Shown piece by piece: positions 9,674-17,338 of a DNA stretch of 64,000 nucleotides. Position numbers and translations under genes: made by a program. Position 1 is the stretch's first letter. Each line of letters opens with the position of its first letter. The notes under the pieces were generated by a model. It had not been told where the DNA came from. It did not search any database and worked only from the letters and a program-made list of their open reading frames with translations. Source of the stretch: Bacteriovoracaceae bacterium UBA4097 (GTDB lineage Bacteria > Bdellovibrionota > Bacteriovoracia > Bacteriovoracales > Bacteriovoracaceae); assembly GCA_002381765.1 (NCBI GenBank), contig DFXX01000044.1, positions 7,016-71,015 on the forward strand, read 5' to 3'.

Positions 9674-10162
9674 ATGGAACTTACCCTATTCTTATCAGCA
9701 CTCTCTCTCTTACTCACGGGGGCCATCGCAGGCTTTTTTTATGCCTTTTCTGTCTGCGTGATGAAGGGTCTTGATCGAATCGAAGCAACTTCTGCTATTT
9801 CATCTATGAAGAGCATAAACGCGACTGTCCTGAATCCAGTTTTCTTCATTACCTTTTTTATAACTCCCATAGCTCAATTGGCGAGTGCCTATATCGCGTC
9901 TCAGGATAACCACCCCATTTCTGCGACTTTATTTATAATCGCAGCAGTCACCTACATCTCAGGAGCGCTTGTCCCCACCCTCAGCATAAACGTTCCCATG
10001 AATGAAAAACTGGCACAAGTAGAAGTTCCTTCTCAGGATATGCAAAGTCAGCCGATCTGGAATGAGTATTCAAAACGCTGGACCAGATGGAATACGGTTC
10101 GCACCATCTTTAGCCTTTTATCTCTCTTGATCGTAGGCGCAGCTATCTTATCTCTCAACTAG
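9674..10162 (+). CDS. DUF1772-family membrane protein
   Basis: 162 aa with four predicted membrane helices. It matches the DUF1772 / anthrone-oxygenase-like pattern: GFFYAFSVCVMKGLDRI in helix 1, MKSINATVLNPVFF, then NVPMNEKLA and a C-terminal WTRWNTVRTIFSLLSL. Function in bacteria is not established. The six-base gap after the protease gene suggests co-transcription; it converges on the next gene with only three bases between stops. Confidence 0.85.
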   Translation: MELTLFLSALSLLLTGAIAGFFYAFSVCVMKGLDRIEATSAISSMKSINATVLNPVFFITFFITPIAQLASAYIASQDNHPISATLFIIAAVTYISGALVPTLSINVPMNEKLAQVEVPSQDMQSQPIWNEYSKRWTRWNTVRTIFSLLSLLIVGAAILSLN

Positions 10163-10165
10163 AAC

Positions 10166-11440
10166 TCACACTTCTTTTGATGGACGCATAAAATATATGT
10201 AACCAAGAACGCTCAGAAGCACTAGACCAAAAATATAGAAGGGAAGTGCTAGCACTATGCCTATTGGAACTAAAGGTTGAGTCATGCTCCAGGACTTATC
10301 ATCCTCAAAAAAAGAATAATCTATATAAAGTGAATCTTGCGATAAACTTTTATGGCCCTCTCCTATACTCTTCCATTTAATCTCTTTCTTCTTGGCCCGT
10401 GCCAGGAGTTCTTCAGCTAATTTTTTATTAAGAAGTTCGATCCTATAGACATAGGTGGGTGAGGTAAAATTTATACCTGTTACATACTGATTGGTAATTT
10501 TGAATCTCTCACCTTTTAAGGAAAATGGTTCAGTGGCCTCTTTGAAAGGCCGAGAAATTTTGAAAGGAAAGAAGGGATTTAACTCATAGAGCTGTTCTTT
10601 ATCAACTGTATGCTCCTCGCCTACCCTCACATAAAAAAAACGCCAGGTCGATCTATCGGCCTGGTGAATACCAAACATAAGTATAATAAACACTAACGAG
10701 ACGACCTTCTTCTTGATCGAATTACCCAATAAAATATCAAGTACAAGAAAGCCCAAAAAAGGTATTGCTAAATAGGGACCAGTAATTCCATCATTTACCG
10801 CTGCTGAAAATATAAAGATATAGGAGAGGATATGACAACTCCAGTTTAAGGAAGTCGCTTCCTTAATTTTTTTTGTATTTTCTCTTGGCTCCCTGGACTT
10901 GATACTTCTAAGAGCGAGGAAGATAAAAGGAAAAAGCACTAGAAACAAAATGAGCGAAAAAAAGGGAATCCACCTTTCGATGATATTCATGGGATAAGTC
11001 GGATATTTATTAGCAGGAGAATCCGAAGTGAAGTACTCCTCGGAGAATGTCTCTAAATCAGCGGGACTCAATTCTGATCTCTCTCCTTCTACCCCCTCTA
11101 CACTGTAATGCAAGTTATTGAGCCATCCTTCTTTAACCTTAATCCTTAATCGATGCCCCTTTAGCAGTTCTTTATTATAATCTTTCTTAAGAACATTAAC
11201 GGTGTTGGCCAATGGGTAAAGGAAAGAAAAGTAATCTTTAGGGATTTGCGAGAATAAACCTAGTAGAACCAGGCAAATGATATGTCTTCGCGCCCATAAA
11301 ACCTTGTTCTGCCTTGTTAGATAACGAATATGGAAGAAAATATATAAGATATAAGGCAGGAGAAGATGAACGGATACATCATCAGCTAACAGACCTAATA
11401 GCAAAACCACATAAGAAATAGTTAATAGAAATAGTGCCAT
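10166..11440 (-). CDS. Polytopic membrane protein, unrecognised family
   Basis: 424 aa. Several hydrophobic segments lie at the N-terminus (about residues 1-65), another near 155-180, a group near 200-270 and a final one near 390-415. Between them are two soluble stretches (about 80-150 and 275-390) that would sit on the outer face. No motif is recognised and no function is offered. The ATG at 11440 is the first in frame, with little Shine-Dalgarno signal. The roughly 180 bases upstream to the next gene show no further gene. Confidence 0.7.
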   Translation of the reverse strand: MALFLLTISYVVLLLGLLADDVSVHLLLPYILYIFFHIRYLTRQNKVLWARRHIICLVLLGLFSQIPKDYFSFLYPLANTVNVLKKDYNKELLKGHRLRIKVKEGWLNNLHYSVEGVEGERSELSPADLETFSEEYFTSDSPANKYPTYPMNIIERWIPFFSLILFLVLFPFIFLALRSIKSREPRENTKKIKEATSLNWSCHILSYIFIFSAAVNDGITGPYLAIPFLGFLVLDILLGNSIKKKVVSLVFIILMFGIHQADRSTWRFFYVRVGEEHTVDKEQLYELNPFFPFKISRPFKEATEPFSLKGERFKITNQYVTGINFTSPTYVYRIELLNKKLAEELLARAKKKEIKWKSIGEGHKSLSQDSLYIDYSFFEDDKSWSMTQPLVPIGIVLALPFYIFGLVLLSVLGYIYFMRPSKEV

Positions 11441-11620
11441 ATATATTCATGATACTGGTAATCTAGTAATAACAAACTTAAGATTTGAAGCTATCTGGCA
11501 ACCTCAGGAAGGAGGAAACATCACTTGTTCGCAGGTCCATGATCTTAAGGCAGACCCTAACTACGGTTTTTCTTAAAAATTTAGATTAAAAAAATCAGGA
11601 ATCAGCAGGAAAATCGCCCC

Positions 11621-12643
11621 CTAGAATGAGATGACTTTACTTTTAACCTGAGACTTCACCCGGTTAACGGTCTCATCAATATTAAAACTAATATTCTCTC
11701 TAACGGTAAAAGGGATTTCAAATTTTAAAGATTCCTCAGAGGCGGGAACTTTTTCCAGATCATACTTCTTTAACTTCACAATAATATCACCCCAAGGGGA
11801 TTTCTTTTCTTCTCGAAGATTAAATTCTTTAATATCGGGAGTTAGGGTGCCTTCAATCTGTCCCTTCTGAGAGCGGGCCACAATATCAGCATTTAGATTG
11901 CTCTTAGATATATCGATTGGCAGTTTATTTCCAGTAAGTTTTTCTAGAACATCGGGTTGAATGTTTTTCATCTTGCCCAAAATCGTCCACGGAGTGCTAT
12001 TTTCCAATTGTACGGTTTTACCTTTAAGATCAATACTTCCGCCTTCGGCAATTTTTCCATCTAATGCGAACTCTGACTTAATATTGATCCCACCTATAGC
12101 AAATTCTTTTCCACTCACTATAGTGTCCATCAGTGTGAGGATCGTGCGAGAATTAGTATCATCAGCTTCCATTATATTAATGCGTTTAAATGAGGCCGAA
12201 ATTTTGTCTAAGTAAAACCTACCCCCAGTTTGATTATTAAACTGATCTTTAATCCGCTGAACTTCATCAAATAGTGCTTTAGATAGAATAAGATTGAGCT
12301 GATCTGCTTTTAGCTCGAAGATATGTTCACCTCGAAGTAGCTCAGGCCATTGGAAGTTCAAGACTAAGGCAGGAGCTTCAGCAAAAACGGTCATATTATC
12401 CGGTTTAAATAATTTAAGATCTCTTAGAAGAATCTCACCTTTGACAAGGTTCATGCTAACTTCCGCCACTCGAAAGTGATAACCCTTTCCATCTGCACCT
12501 TTTTGATTAATCAAATTTTCGGTAACAAAGGGAGCAGCTATTCTAGCTATCACAAGCATTATGGCCAAGATAAAAACTCCAACATAGGGCCATTTACTGT
12601 GTCTGCGGTGTTTTTGGTAGGGGCTTACATAGATTGATTTCAT
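11621..12643 (-). CDS. AsmA/DUF748-like envelope protein
   Basis: 340 aa from ATG 12643 (MKSIYVSPYQKHRRHSKWPY). It has a basic cytoplasmic N-terminus, one membrane helix (about 19-40) and a long periplasmic region rich in alternating beta strands. Segments such as RVAEVSMNLVKGEILLRDLKLF and KADQLNLILSK resemble the start of AsmA/DUF748 proteins, which bridge the envelope and are linked to lipid transport or outer-membrane maintenance. The assignment is by pattern only. It is short compared with typical AsmA proteins. Confidence 0.6.
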   Translation of the reverse strand: MKSIYVSPYQKHRRHSKWPYVGVFILAIMLVIARIAAPFVTENLINQKGADGKGYHFRVAEVSMNLVKGEILLRDLKLFKPDNMTVFAEAPALVLNFQWPELLRGEHIFELKADQLNLILSKALFDEVQRIKDQFNNQTGGRFYLDKISASFKRINIMEADDTNSRTILTLMDTIVSGKEFAIGGINIKSEFALDGKIAEGGSIDLKGKTVQLENSTPWTILGKMKNIQPDVLEKLTGNKLPIDISKSNLNADIVARSQKGQIEGTLTPDIKEFNLREEKKSPWGDIIVKLKKYDLEKVPASEESLKFEIPFTVRENISFNIDETVNRVKSQVKSKVISF

Positions 12644-12751
12644 GAAAAATATAATGAAGAAAGAAGCTCTCAATCACAAGTTTTATTTGCACCAAAAATC
12701 TTGCTTACTAACGGATATTGTCTGTTATCTCCTAAGACAATTGTGATGTTT

Positions 12752-12780
12752 ACTACACAATCACTACACAATCACTACAC
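12752..12780. repeat. Short tandem repeat, 11-bp unit
   Basis: The unit ACTACACAATC is repeated twice exactly and followed by a partial third copy (ACTACAC). It lies about 75 bases before the PA2779-like start, in the divergent region with the AsmA-like gene, and could be a regulator-binding array or simple slippage product. Confidence 0.8.
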
Positions 12781-12853
12781 CTGGTTCAGAAGATGCTTAC
12801 CCCAGGGAGAGCTAGAATGGACAAAATCTCATAATCGTTTAACCAAGGAAAAC

Positions 12854-13219
12854 ATGAAAACAATCACCCGCTTATTGCTTTGTCTGATGATCTCTTTTAC
12901 TTTGGTCGAAATCCCTCTTATGAAGGCGGAGGCCCATGCTGGACTTATCAGTACGAGAGACGCACTTGATCTGGTAAAACGCTCTGAATCAGAAAAAACA
13001 GTTTCGGACTTCTTAGGACGAAGTGATGTGAAGGAACAACTGATTAAAATGGGTGTAAACCCAGAAGATGCTCACAAAAGAATTGCTGGTCTGTCTGACT
13101 CTGAAGTGAGGAAGTTATCTAGTGATATTGATCAGGCAGTCATCGGGGGAGACCTGGGTGGTATTCTTGTATTGGTACTGGTGGTTATTCTCATCATCTA
13201 TTTTGCTAGACGAATATAG
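12854..13219 (+). CDS. PA2779-family small exported membrane protein
   Basis: 121 aa from ATG 12854 (preceded by AAGGAA). A signal peptide (MKTITRLLLCLMISFTLVEI..AEAHA) is followed by a helical segment (SDFLGRSDVKEQLIKMGV, then LSDSEVRKLSSDI) and a Gly-rich C-terminal membrane helix (GGILVLVLVVILIIYFARR). This layout matches the PA2779 / DUF6627 family, whose genes usually sit beside a PA2778-type cysteine peptidase, as here. Function unknown. The next gene begins at the last base of this stop (TAGTG), so translation is coupled. Confidence 0.85.
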   Translation: MKTITRLLLCLMISFTLVEIPLMKAEAHAGLISTRDALDLVKRSESEKTVSDFLGRSDVKEQLIKMGVNPEDAHKRIAGLSDSEVRKLSSDIDQAVIGGDLGGILVLVLVVILIIYFARRI

Positions 13220-14139
13220 TGAAATCCCTGACGCTCATTGGTTTTCTCTTTTTGACAATAGGTTGTGCAACCCGCACTCCCCAAACAGAGCGGCTGATAA
13301 AAAACCGTGGAGACTTGCCTTTAGCGGGACATATTAAAAACATCCCCCATGTAATCCAAAAAGAAAATCATTGTGGTCCGGCCACACTCGTTATGGTGTT
13401 AAACCATCTGAAAAAAAACGTCAGTGCTGAAGTACTGGCACATACCATGATGATTACAAACTTAAAGGGTACTTTCCAAGCAGACATGCTGCTAGAAGCA
13501 AGACGTCAAGGCATGCTTACATTTAAGATCTCGAGTCTTGAACAACTTCTAACAGAAGTCTCGCACGGCAATCCTATAATAGTTTTCCAGAATGTGGGAC
13601 TTGAATCATTACCTCAATGGCATTACTCAGTAGTCACGGGCTATGATTTATCAGTACCACAAATCTACCTGCATTCTGGTCCCGACAAAAACGACAGTAA
13701 TGATTTAAGATTTTTTGAACGCACCTGGCTTTTGGGTGGTAAGTGGGCACTCCTTGTACTACCTGCGGGGAAATTATCTAGTACTGCCTCAGAGGTTGAG
13801 CATGTGGAAGCTGCCTCACATCTCGAAGAACTCAAGTTTTTTCAGGCCGCTCAAGTAAGTTACCACTCTATTCTCAAAAAATGGCCCCAAAGCCTGATGG
13901 CCCTTATCGGACTGAGTAATGTGAGTTATCGACTTGGACAAAAAAAATTAGCTCTCACATATCTGAAGAATGCTGTCGCTCTTCATCCCGCCGCCGGGAT
14001 CGCCTGGCACAACCTCGCTAGCCTCCAAGGAGAGATGGGACAGCTAAAAGAGGCGCGCCTGAGCTCAAAGAAGGCCATTGAAAATGTCCATGAGGAAAGT
14101 CGTACTCAATTCACGGAAAACTTAAAAAGTTATCTCTAA
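13219..14139 (+). CDS. PA2778-family C39-like cysteine peptidase lipoprotein with TPRs
   Basis: 306 aa starting with GTG at 13219, which overlaps the preceding TAG. The N-terminus is a lipoprotein signal (MKSLTLIGFLFLTIGC). Residues about 40-185 are a papain-like C39 fold with Cys in HCGPATLVMVL and His in QWHYSVVTGYD. The C-terminal third holds TPR helices (SLMALIGLSNVSYRLGQ, AGIAWHNLASLQGEMGQ). The pairing with a PA2779-type gene is the known arrangement of this family. It is presumably anchored in the envelope and cleaves or binds a peptide substrate; the substrate is unknown. Confidence 0.88.
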   Translation: MKSLTLIGFLFLTIGCATRTPQTERLIKNRGDLPLAGHIKNIPHVIQKENHCGPATLVMVLNHLKKNVSAEVLAHTMMITNLKGTFQADMLLEARRQGMLTFKISSLEQLLTEVSHGNPIIVFQNVGLESLPQWHYSVVTGYDLSVPQIYLHSGPDKNDSNDLRFFERTWLLGGKWALLVLPAGKLSSTASEVEHVEAASHLEELKFFQAAQVSYHSILKKWPQSLMALIGLSNVSYRLGQKKLALTYLKNAVALHPAAGIAWHNLASLQGEMGQLKEARLSSKKAIENVHEESRTQFTENLKSYL

Positions 14140-14160
14140 TAAAACCAAAAGAAGGACATC

Positions 14161-14763
14161 ATGAACAAGTTAACACTACTGGCACTTACTCTACTTCTAA
14201 GTGCACCCGCTATCGCAGAAAACAAGTTCGGCTTCTTTGTCGAACCCATGCTGACTTATGAAAGTGGAGAAGCCGACGTAGACCTACCCTCTCCCTTTGG
14301 TTCATCGCAAAGTGACATAAATGGCCTTGGCATTGGAGGACGTATTGGTTTCCATGCAATGGAAGTCCTGTTTGTGGGAATAGATGGCCGCTACTCTCGT
14401 CTGACATATGAAAACAATGACACAAATATTGACACCGATGCCACTTCTTATAACTTTGGGCCAATCATTGGACTTCAGGTTCCAGGTCCCCTGGGAATTC
14501 GTGTTTGGGCCGGCATGATTACCAATGGCGAAATGGATCTTGAGAAAGATCAGGGAGTGGACTTTACCTTCAAGGATGCTGGTGGCTATCGAGTTGGCGC
14601 TGGAATCAAGCTCGCTTCCGTGAGTCTTAATCTTGAGTATCAGGAAATCACTTATGACAAAACGCAAATGAATGATGCTGGAATTTTTTCTGGTTCAACT
14701 AGAAAGGTTGATCAGGAATATAAGTCGTATGTATTAAGTGTTAGCTTTCCCTTCGCACTTTAA
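14161..14763 (+). CDS. Outer-membrane beta-barrel protein (OmpA-like 8-strand type)
   Basis: 200 aa with signal peptide MNKLTLLALTLLLSAPAIAE and alternating amphipathic strands: KFGFFVEPMLTYESG, GLGIGGRIGFHAMEVLFVGIDGRYS, YNFGPIIGLQV, GGYRVGAGIKLASVSLNLEYQEITYD and a final strand YKSYVLSVSFPFAL. Length and pattern match a small porin-like barrel. It starts 21 bases after the peptidase gene with GAAGGA upstream and may be part of that operon; a strong hairpin follows. Confidence 0.82.
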   Translation: MNKLTLLALTLLLSAPAIAENKFGFFVEPMLTYESGEADVDLPSPFGSSQSDINGLGIGGRIGFHAMEVLFVGIDGRYSRLTYENNDTNIDTDATSYNFGPIIGLQVPGPLGIRVWAGMITNGEMDLEKDQGVDFTFKDAGGYRVGAGIKLASVSLNLEYQEITYDKTQMNDAGIFSGSTRKVDQEYKSYVLSVSFPFAL

Positions 14764-14773
14764 TTTAATCTCT

Positions 14774-14812
14774 TTAAGAGAATCCTATAGAAATACTCTA
14801 GGGTTCTCTTAA
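14774..14812 (+). terminator. Hairpin terminator candidate
   Basis: Arms 14774-14787 and 14799-14812 are complementary over 14 bases with one G-U wobble; the loop is 11 bases. It lies right after the barrel gene. The following sequence is only weakly T-rich. Confidence 0.6.
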
Positions 14813-14856
14813 TCCTGCTATGGCCAAACCAACTGAAGAGACCTACCCTATACTCC

Positions 14857-15726
14857 ATGCATCCTCGAAATCGCCACCAAGACAGATATGATCTAGCTCT
14901 TCTAGCAAAGACCTCTCCCGAGTTAGTACCCTTTATTAAAATCAATAAATACAAAGATGAGACAATTGATTTCTCTGATCATAAGGCGGTGAGAGCGCTA
15001 AATAAGGCCATTCTCAAAACCTTTTACGGTATTACACACTGGGAGATCCCTGAAAATAATCTTTGTCCTCCTATACCTGGAAGAGCAGATTATATTCATA
15101 CTGCAGCAGATCTATTTCCAAAGAAAGAGCGTCTTCAGGTTTTGGATATTGGGACGGGAGCAAATCTTATCTATCCCTTAATTGGTTGGAATGAGTATCA
15201 ATGGAATTTTGTGGGATCAGATATAGATGCTAAATCTCTTGCGAATGCTCAGAAGATAATAGATCAAAACCATCTTTCAGAGCATATCACCCTCCGTCGC
15301 CAACAAAACAAACAGAATATTTTCTCATCCATCATTCTACCCAATGAGAAATTTGATCTCACTCTCTGTAATCCACCATTTCATGAATCCCTTGAAGAAG
15401 CTTCTCAAGGCACATCCAGAAAATGGAAGAATCTCAAGAAGAATTCAAAAATTACGGACCTCAACTTCGGCGGACAAGGTACAGAACTATGGTGCCCAGG
15501 TGGAGAGAAAGGCTTTATTCTCAAAATGATTGAGGAGAGCAAATCATTTGGTAAGCAGGTTAAATATTTCACGACTCTTGTTTCTAAGGAAGCTAATCTT
15601 CCTCCCTTGATGCATGCTTTAGAAAAAAACCAGGCCCTCTCCTGTCGCATCCTAAACATGACCCAAGGACAGAAGAAAAGTCGGCTTCTATGCTGGTCAT
15701 TTATATTAAAGCAGTTATATGAATAA
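14857..15726 (+). CDS. rlmF: 23S rRNA (adenine1618-N6)-methyltransferase
   Basis: 289 aa with the RlmF signature: N-terminal MHPRNRHQDRYDL, then DFSDHKAVRALNKAIL and WEIPENNLCPPIPGRADYIH, a SAM-binding loop LDIGTGANLIYPL and the N6-adenine catalytic motif NPPFH. It methylates A1618 of 23S rRNA (E. coli numbering). Length matches the family. It overlaps the next gene by eight bases, so the two are co-transcribed. Confidence 0.95.
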   Translation: MHPRNRHQDRYDLALLAKTSPELVPFIKINKYKDETIDFSDHKAVRALNKAILKTFYGITHWEIPENNLCPPIPGRADYIHTAADLFPKKERLQVLDIGTGANLIYPLIGWNEYQWNFVGSDIDAKSLANAQKIIDQNHLSEHITLRRQQNKQNIFSSIILPNEKFDLTLCNPPFHESLEEASQGTSRKWKNLKKNSKITDLNFGGQGTELWCPGGEKGFILKMIEESKSFGKQVKYFTTLVSKEANLPPLMHALEKNQALSCRILNMTQGQKKSRLLCWSFILKQLYE

Positions 15727-16189
15727 GCAACAACATGAACGCCTTAATCAATTACGAGTCCTTGGTCGATTATTAGACAGTCGTTTCGAAGGCCCCATGG
15801 GTGTACGTTTTGGTCTCGATGGGCTTGTGGGTTTAATCCCTGTGGTAGGTGACTTAGTAACCTCGGCCATGTCTCTTTATATCATTGGCCAAGCCGCTGC
15901 CTTGGGCTGTGCTCCCAGCACTTTGGTGAGAATGGCCTTAAATGTAATGATTGAAAATCTCATCGACATGATTCCTCTGGTGGGAAATATTTTCGACTTT
16001 GTATGGAAGTCCAATCTACGCAATTTGGCCCTGCTGGAAAGTCATCTCACTGCTCCCACTAAAGTCACCTGGCAATCAAGAGTTTTGGTAGGCTTCATAG
16101 CCTTAATCTTAATGGTGTTTTTTATCGGAACAGGGTATGTGGCCTTCAAAGCATTGCTTGCTGTATGGAGTTGGATGAATCTCAACTAG
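15719..16189 (+). CDS. DUF4112 membrane protein
   Basis: 156 aa. The DUF4112 pattern is clear: LDSRFEGPMGVRFGLDGLVGLIPVVGD and the repeat-like IENLIDMIPLVGNIFDFVWKSNLRNL. One or two hydrophobic segments fall in the domain and a strong C-terminal membrane helix at about 120-145. Function is not known. The start lies inside the rlmF 3' end. Confidence 0.87.
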   Translation: MNKQQHERLNQLRVLGRLLDSRFEGPMGVRFGLDGLVGLIPVVGDLVTSAMSLYIIGQAAALGCAPSTLVRMALNVMIENLIDMIPLVGNIFDFVWKSNLRNLALLESHLTAPTKVTWQSRVLVGFIALILMVFFIGTGYVAFKALLAVWSWMNLN

Positions 16190-16234
16190 TTCGATAAACA
16201 GGTTGTTAAACGATAGTCAACTATTCTACGCTTA

Positions 16235-16289
16235 TGCGGAAGCAGCTTTGGGCAGACAACTTTCATAAGATAATCAGCCATATCCTAGC
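16235..16289 (-). pseudogene. Fragment of a second queD copy (fossil)
   Basis: On the minus strand this reads DMADYLMKVVCPKLLP, against NMAIYLMKEVFPKLLP in QueD at 2977-3405. By hand, about 40 of 49 bases match. The frame meets a TAG immediately upstream and there is no gene body on either side, so this is a remnant. The rest of the 16190-16450 gap shows no other gene. Confidence 0.6.
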
Positions 16290-16450
16290 GTTACCGCTCA
16301 AAGATATATGATTGCGCTGAAATGAACATGATCTCTAGCGGAAAAGAGACTAAAACCATCCAACAACATAAGCTTAACTCTCAATTTTATTTTTATTGAA
16401 CAGTCGTGAAACATCCATAGACTTACTTCTGAAAAAATATCAGGAGATAC

Positions 16451-17335
16451 ATGCAAGTAAATATAAACGGAAAAAAGATATGGATGAATTTCCACCACCT
16501 CTATTATTTTTTTACGGTGGTAAATGAAGGAAGTCTCGCCAACGCTTCTAAGAAATTATCAATAGGGCAGCCTTCTTTGAGCTCCCAAATTAAGCAATTC
16601 GAGCAAACGCTCAATACCAATTTATTCGATAGAAAGAACAAGAAGCTAGAACTGACAGAAACAGGGAAAATTGCTCATGTCATGGCCGCCGAAATTTTCA
16701 AACTCGGAACTAGCCTTTACTATAAAATCTCTTCAGATAGAAAAGATGCTAGCATTATAGAAATTGGAGTTACAGATGGGATTAGTCAGAAGATAGTTGC
16801 CGATATATATCGCAAGAGTCTTAAAAATCAAGGCAAGAGTGTTCAGATTTCAGTAGTAGGCAGAAGCGAAGTTTTATCTAGCTTATTAGAAGATAAAATA
16901 CAATGCGCCATTACTAATCAGCCTCCCGAACTAAAAGATGAAGTAAAAGCTCTTAAAATTCATACTTCTCCAATAGCCATATTCGGCAATCATAAATACA
17001 AAGAACTTTCCAATGGATTTCCCGAGTCCCTCAAAAATACTCCTTTCATTCTTCCCTTATCTATCAGCAAGCACCGGGTAGAGTTGGATAACTTTATTTC
17101 TAAGAAAAATCTTAAGATTAATATTGTGGCCGAAACGATGGATTTATCCATACAAAAAATATTTGTATCTGAAGGTCTGGGGCTCATGGTCGCTCCAGTA
17201 AGTGCGGTAGAAGACTTGATTGAACGAAGGGAAGTCTTTGAAATTGGGAGACCTCCCCTTACGCCGGAGGAAACCTTTCTCCTTTCCAAAAAGGATCATA
17301 GATATAGTGATGTTTTAAGCTTAATTTCTAAGTAA
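16451..17335 (+). CDS. LysR-family regulator (NhaR-like)
   Basis: 294 aa. N-terminal winged helix-turn-helix (NFHHLYYFFTVVNEGSLANASKKL...SLSSQIKQFEQTL) in the NhaR-like form, then a two-lobe effector domain. A GGAG Shine-Dalgarno precedes ATG 16451. It has a full-length paralogue at 47152-48048, sharing the HLYYF..EGS..KAS/NAS start, the ETRDM/ETMDL..IQK segment and the IEIGRPP/FEIGRPP ending. Each regulator converges on chemotaxis genes; here its stop is three bases from the cheA stop. Target genes and effector unknown. Confidence 0.92.
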   Translation: MQVNINGKKIWMNFHHLYYFFTVVNEGSLANASKKLSIGQPSLSSQIKQFEQTLNTNLFDRKNKKLELTETGKIAHVMAAEIFKLGTSLYYKISSDRKDASIIEIGVTDGISQKIVADIYRKSLKNQGKSVQISVVGRSEVLSSLLEDKIQCAITNQPPELKDEVKALKIHTSPIAIFGNHKYKELSNGFPESLKNTPFILPLSISKHRVELDNFISKKNLKINIVAETMDLSIQKIFVSEGLGLMVAPVSAVEDLIERREVFEIGRPPLTPEETFLLSKKDHRYSDVLSLISK

Positions 17336-17338
17336 GAA

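Noticed and set aside
14302..14667. 121-codon open frame on the minus strand
   Set aside because: Antisense to the small barrel gene, which has a clear signal peptide, strand pattern and ribosome-binding site.
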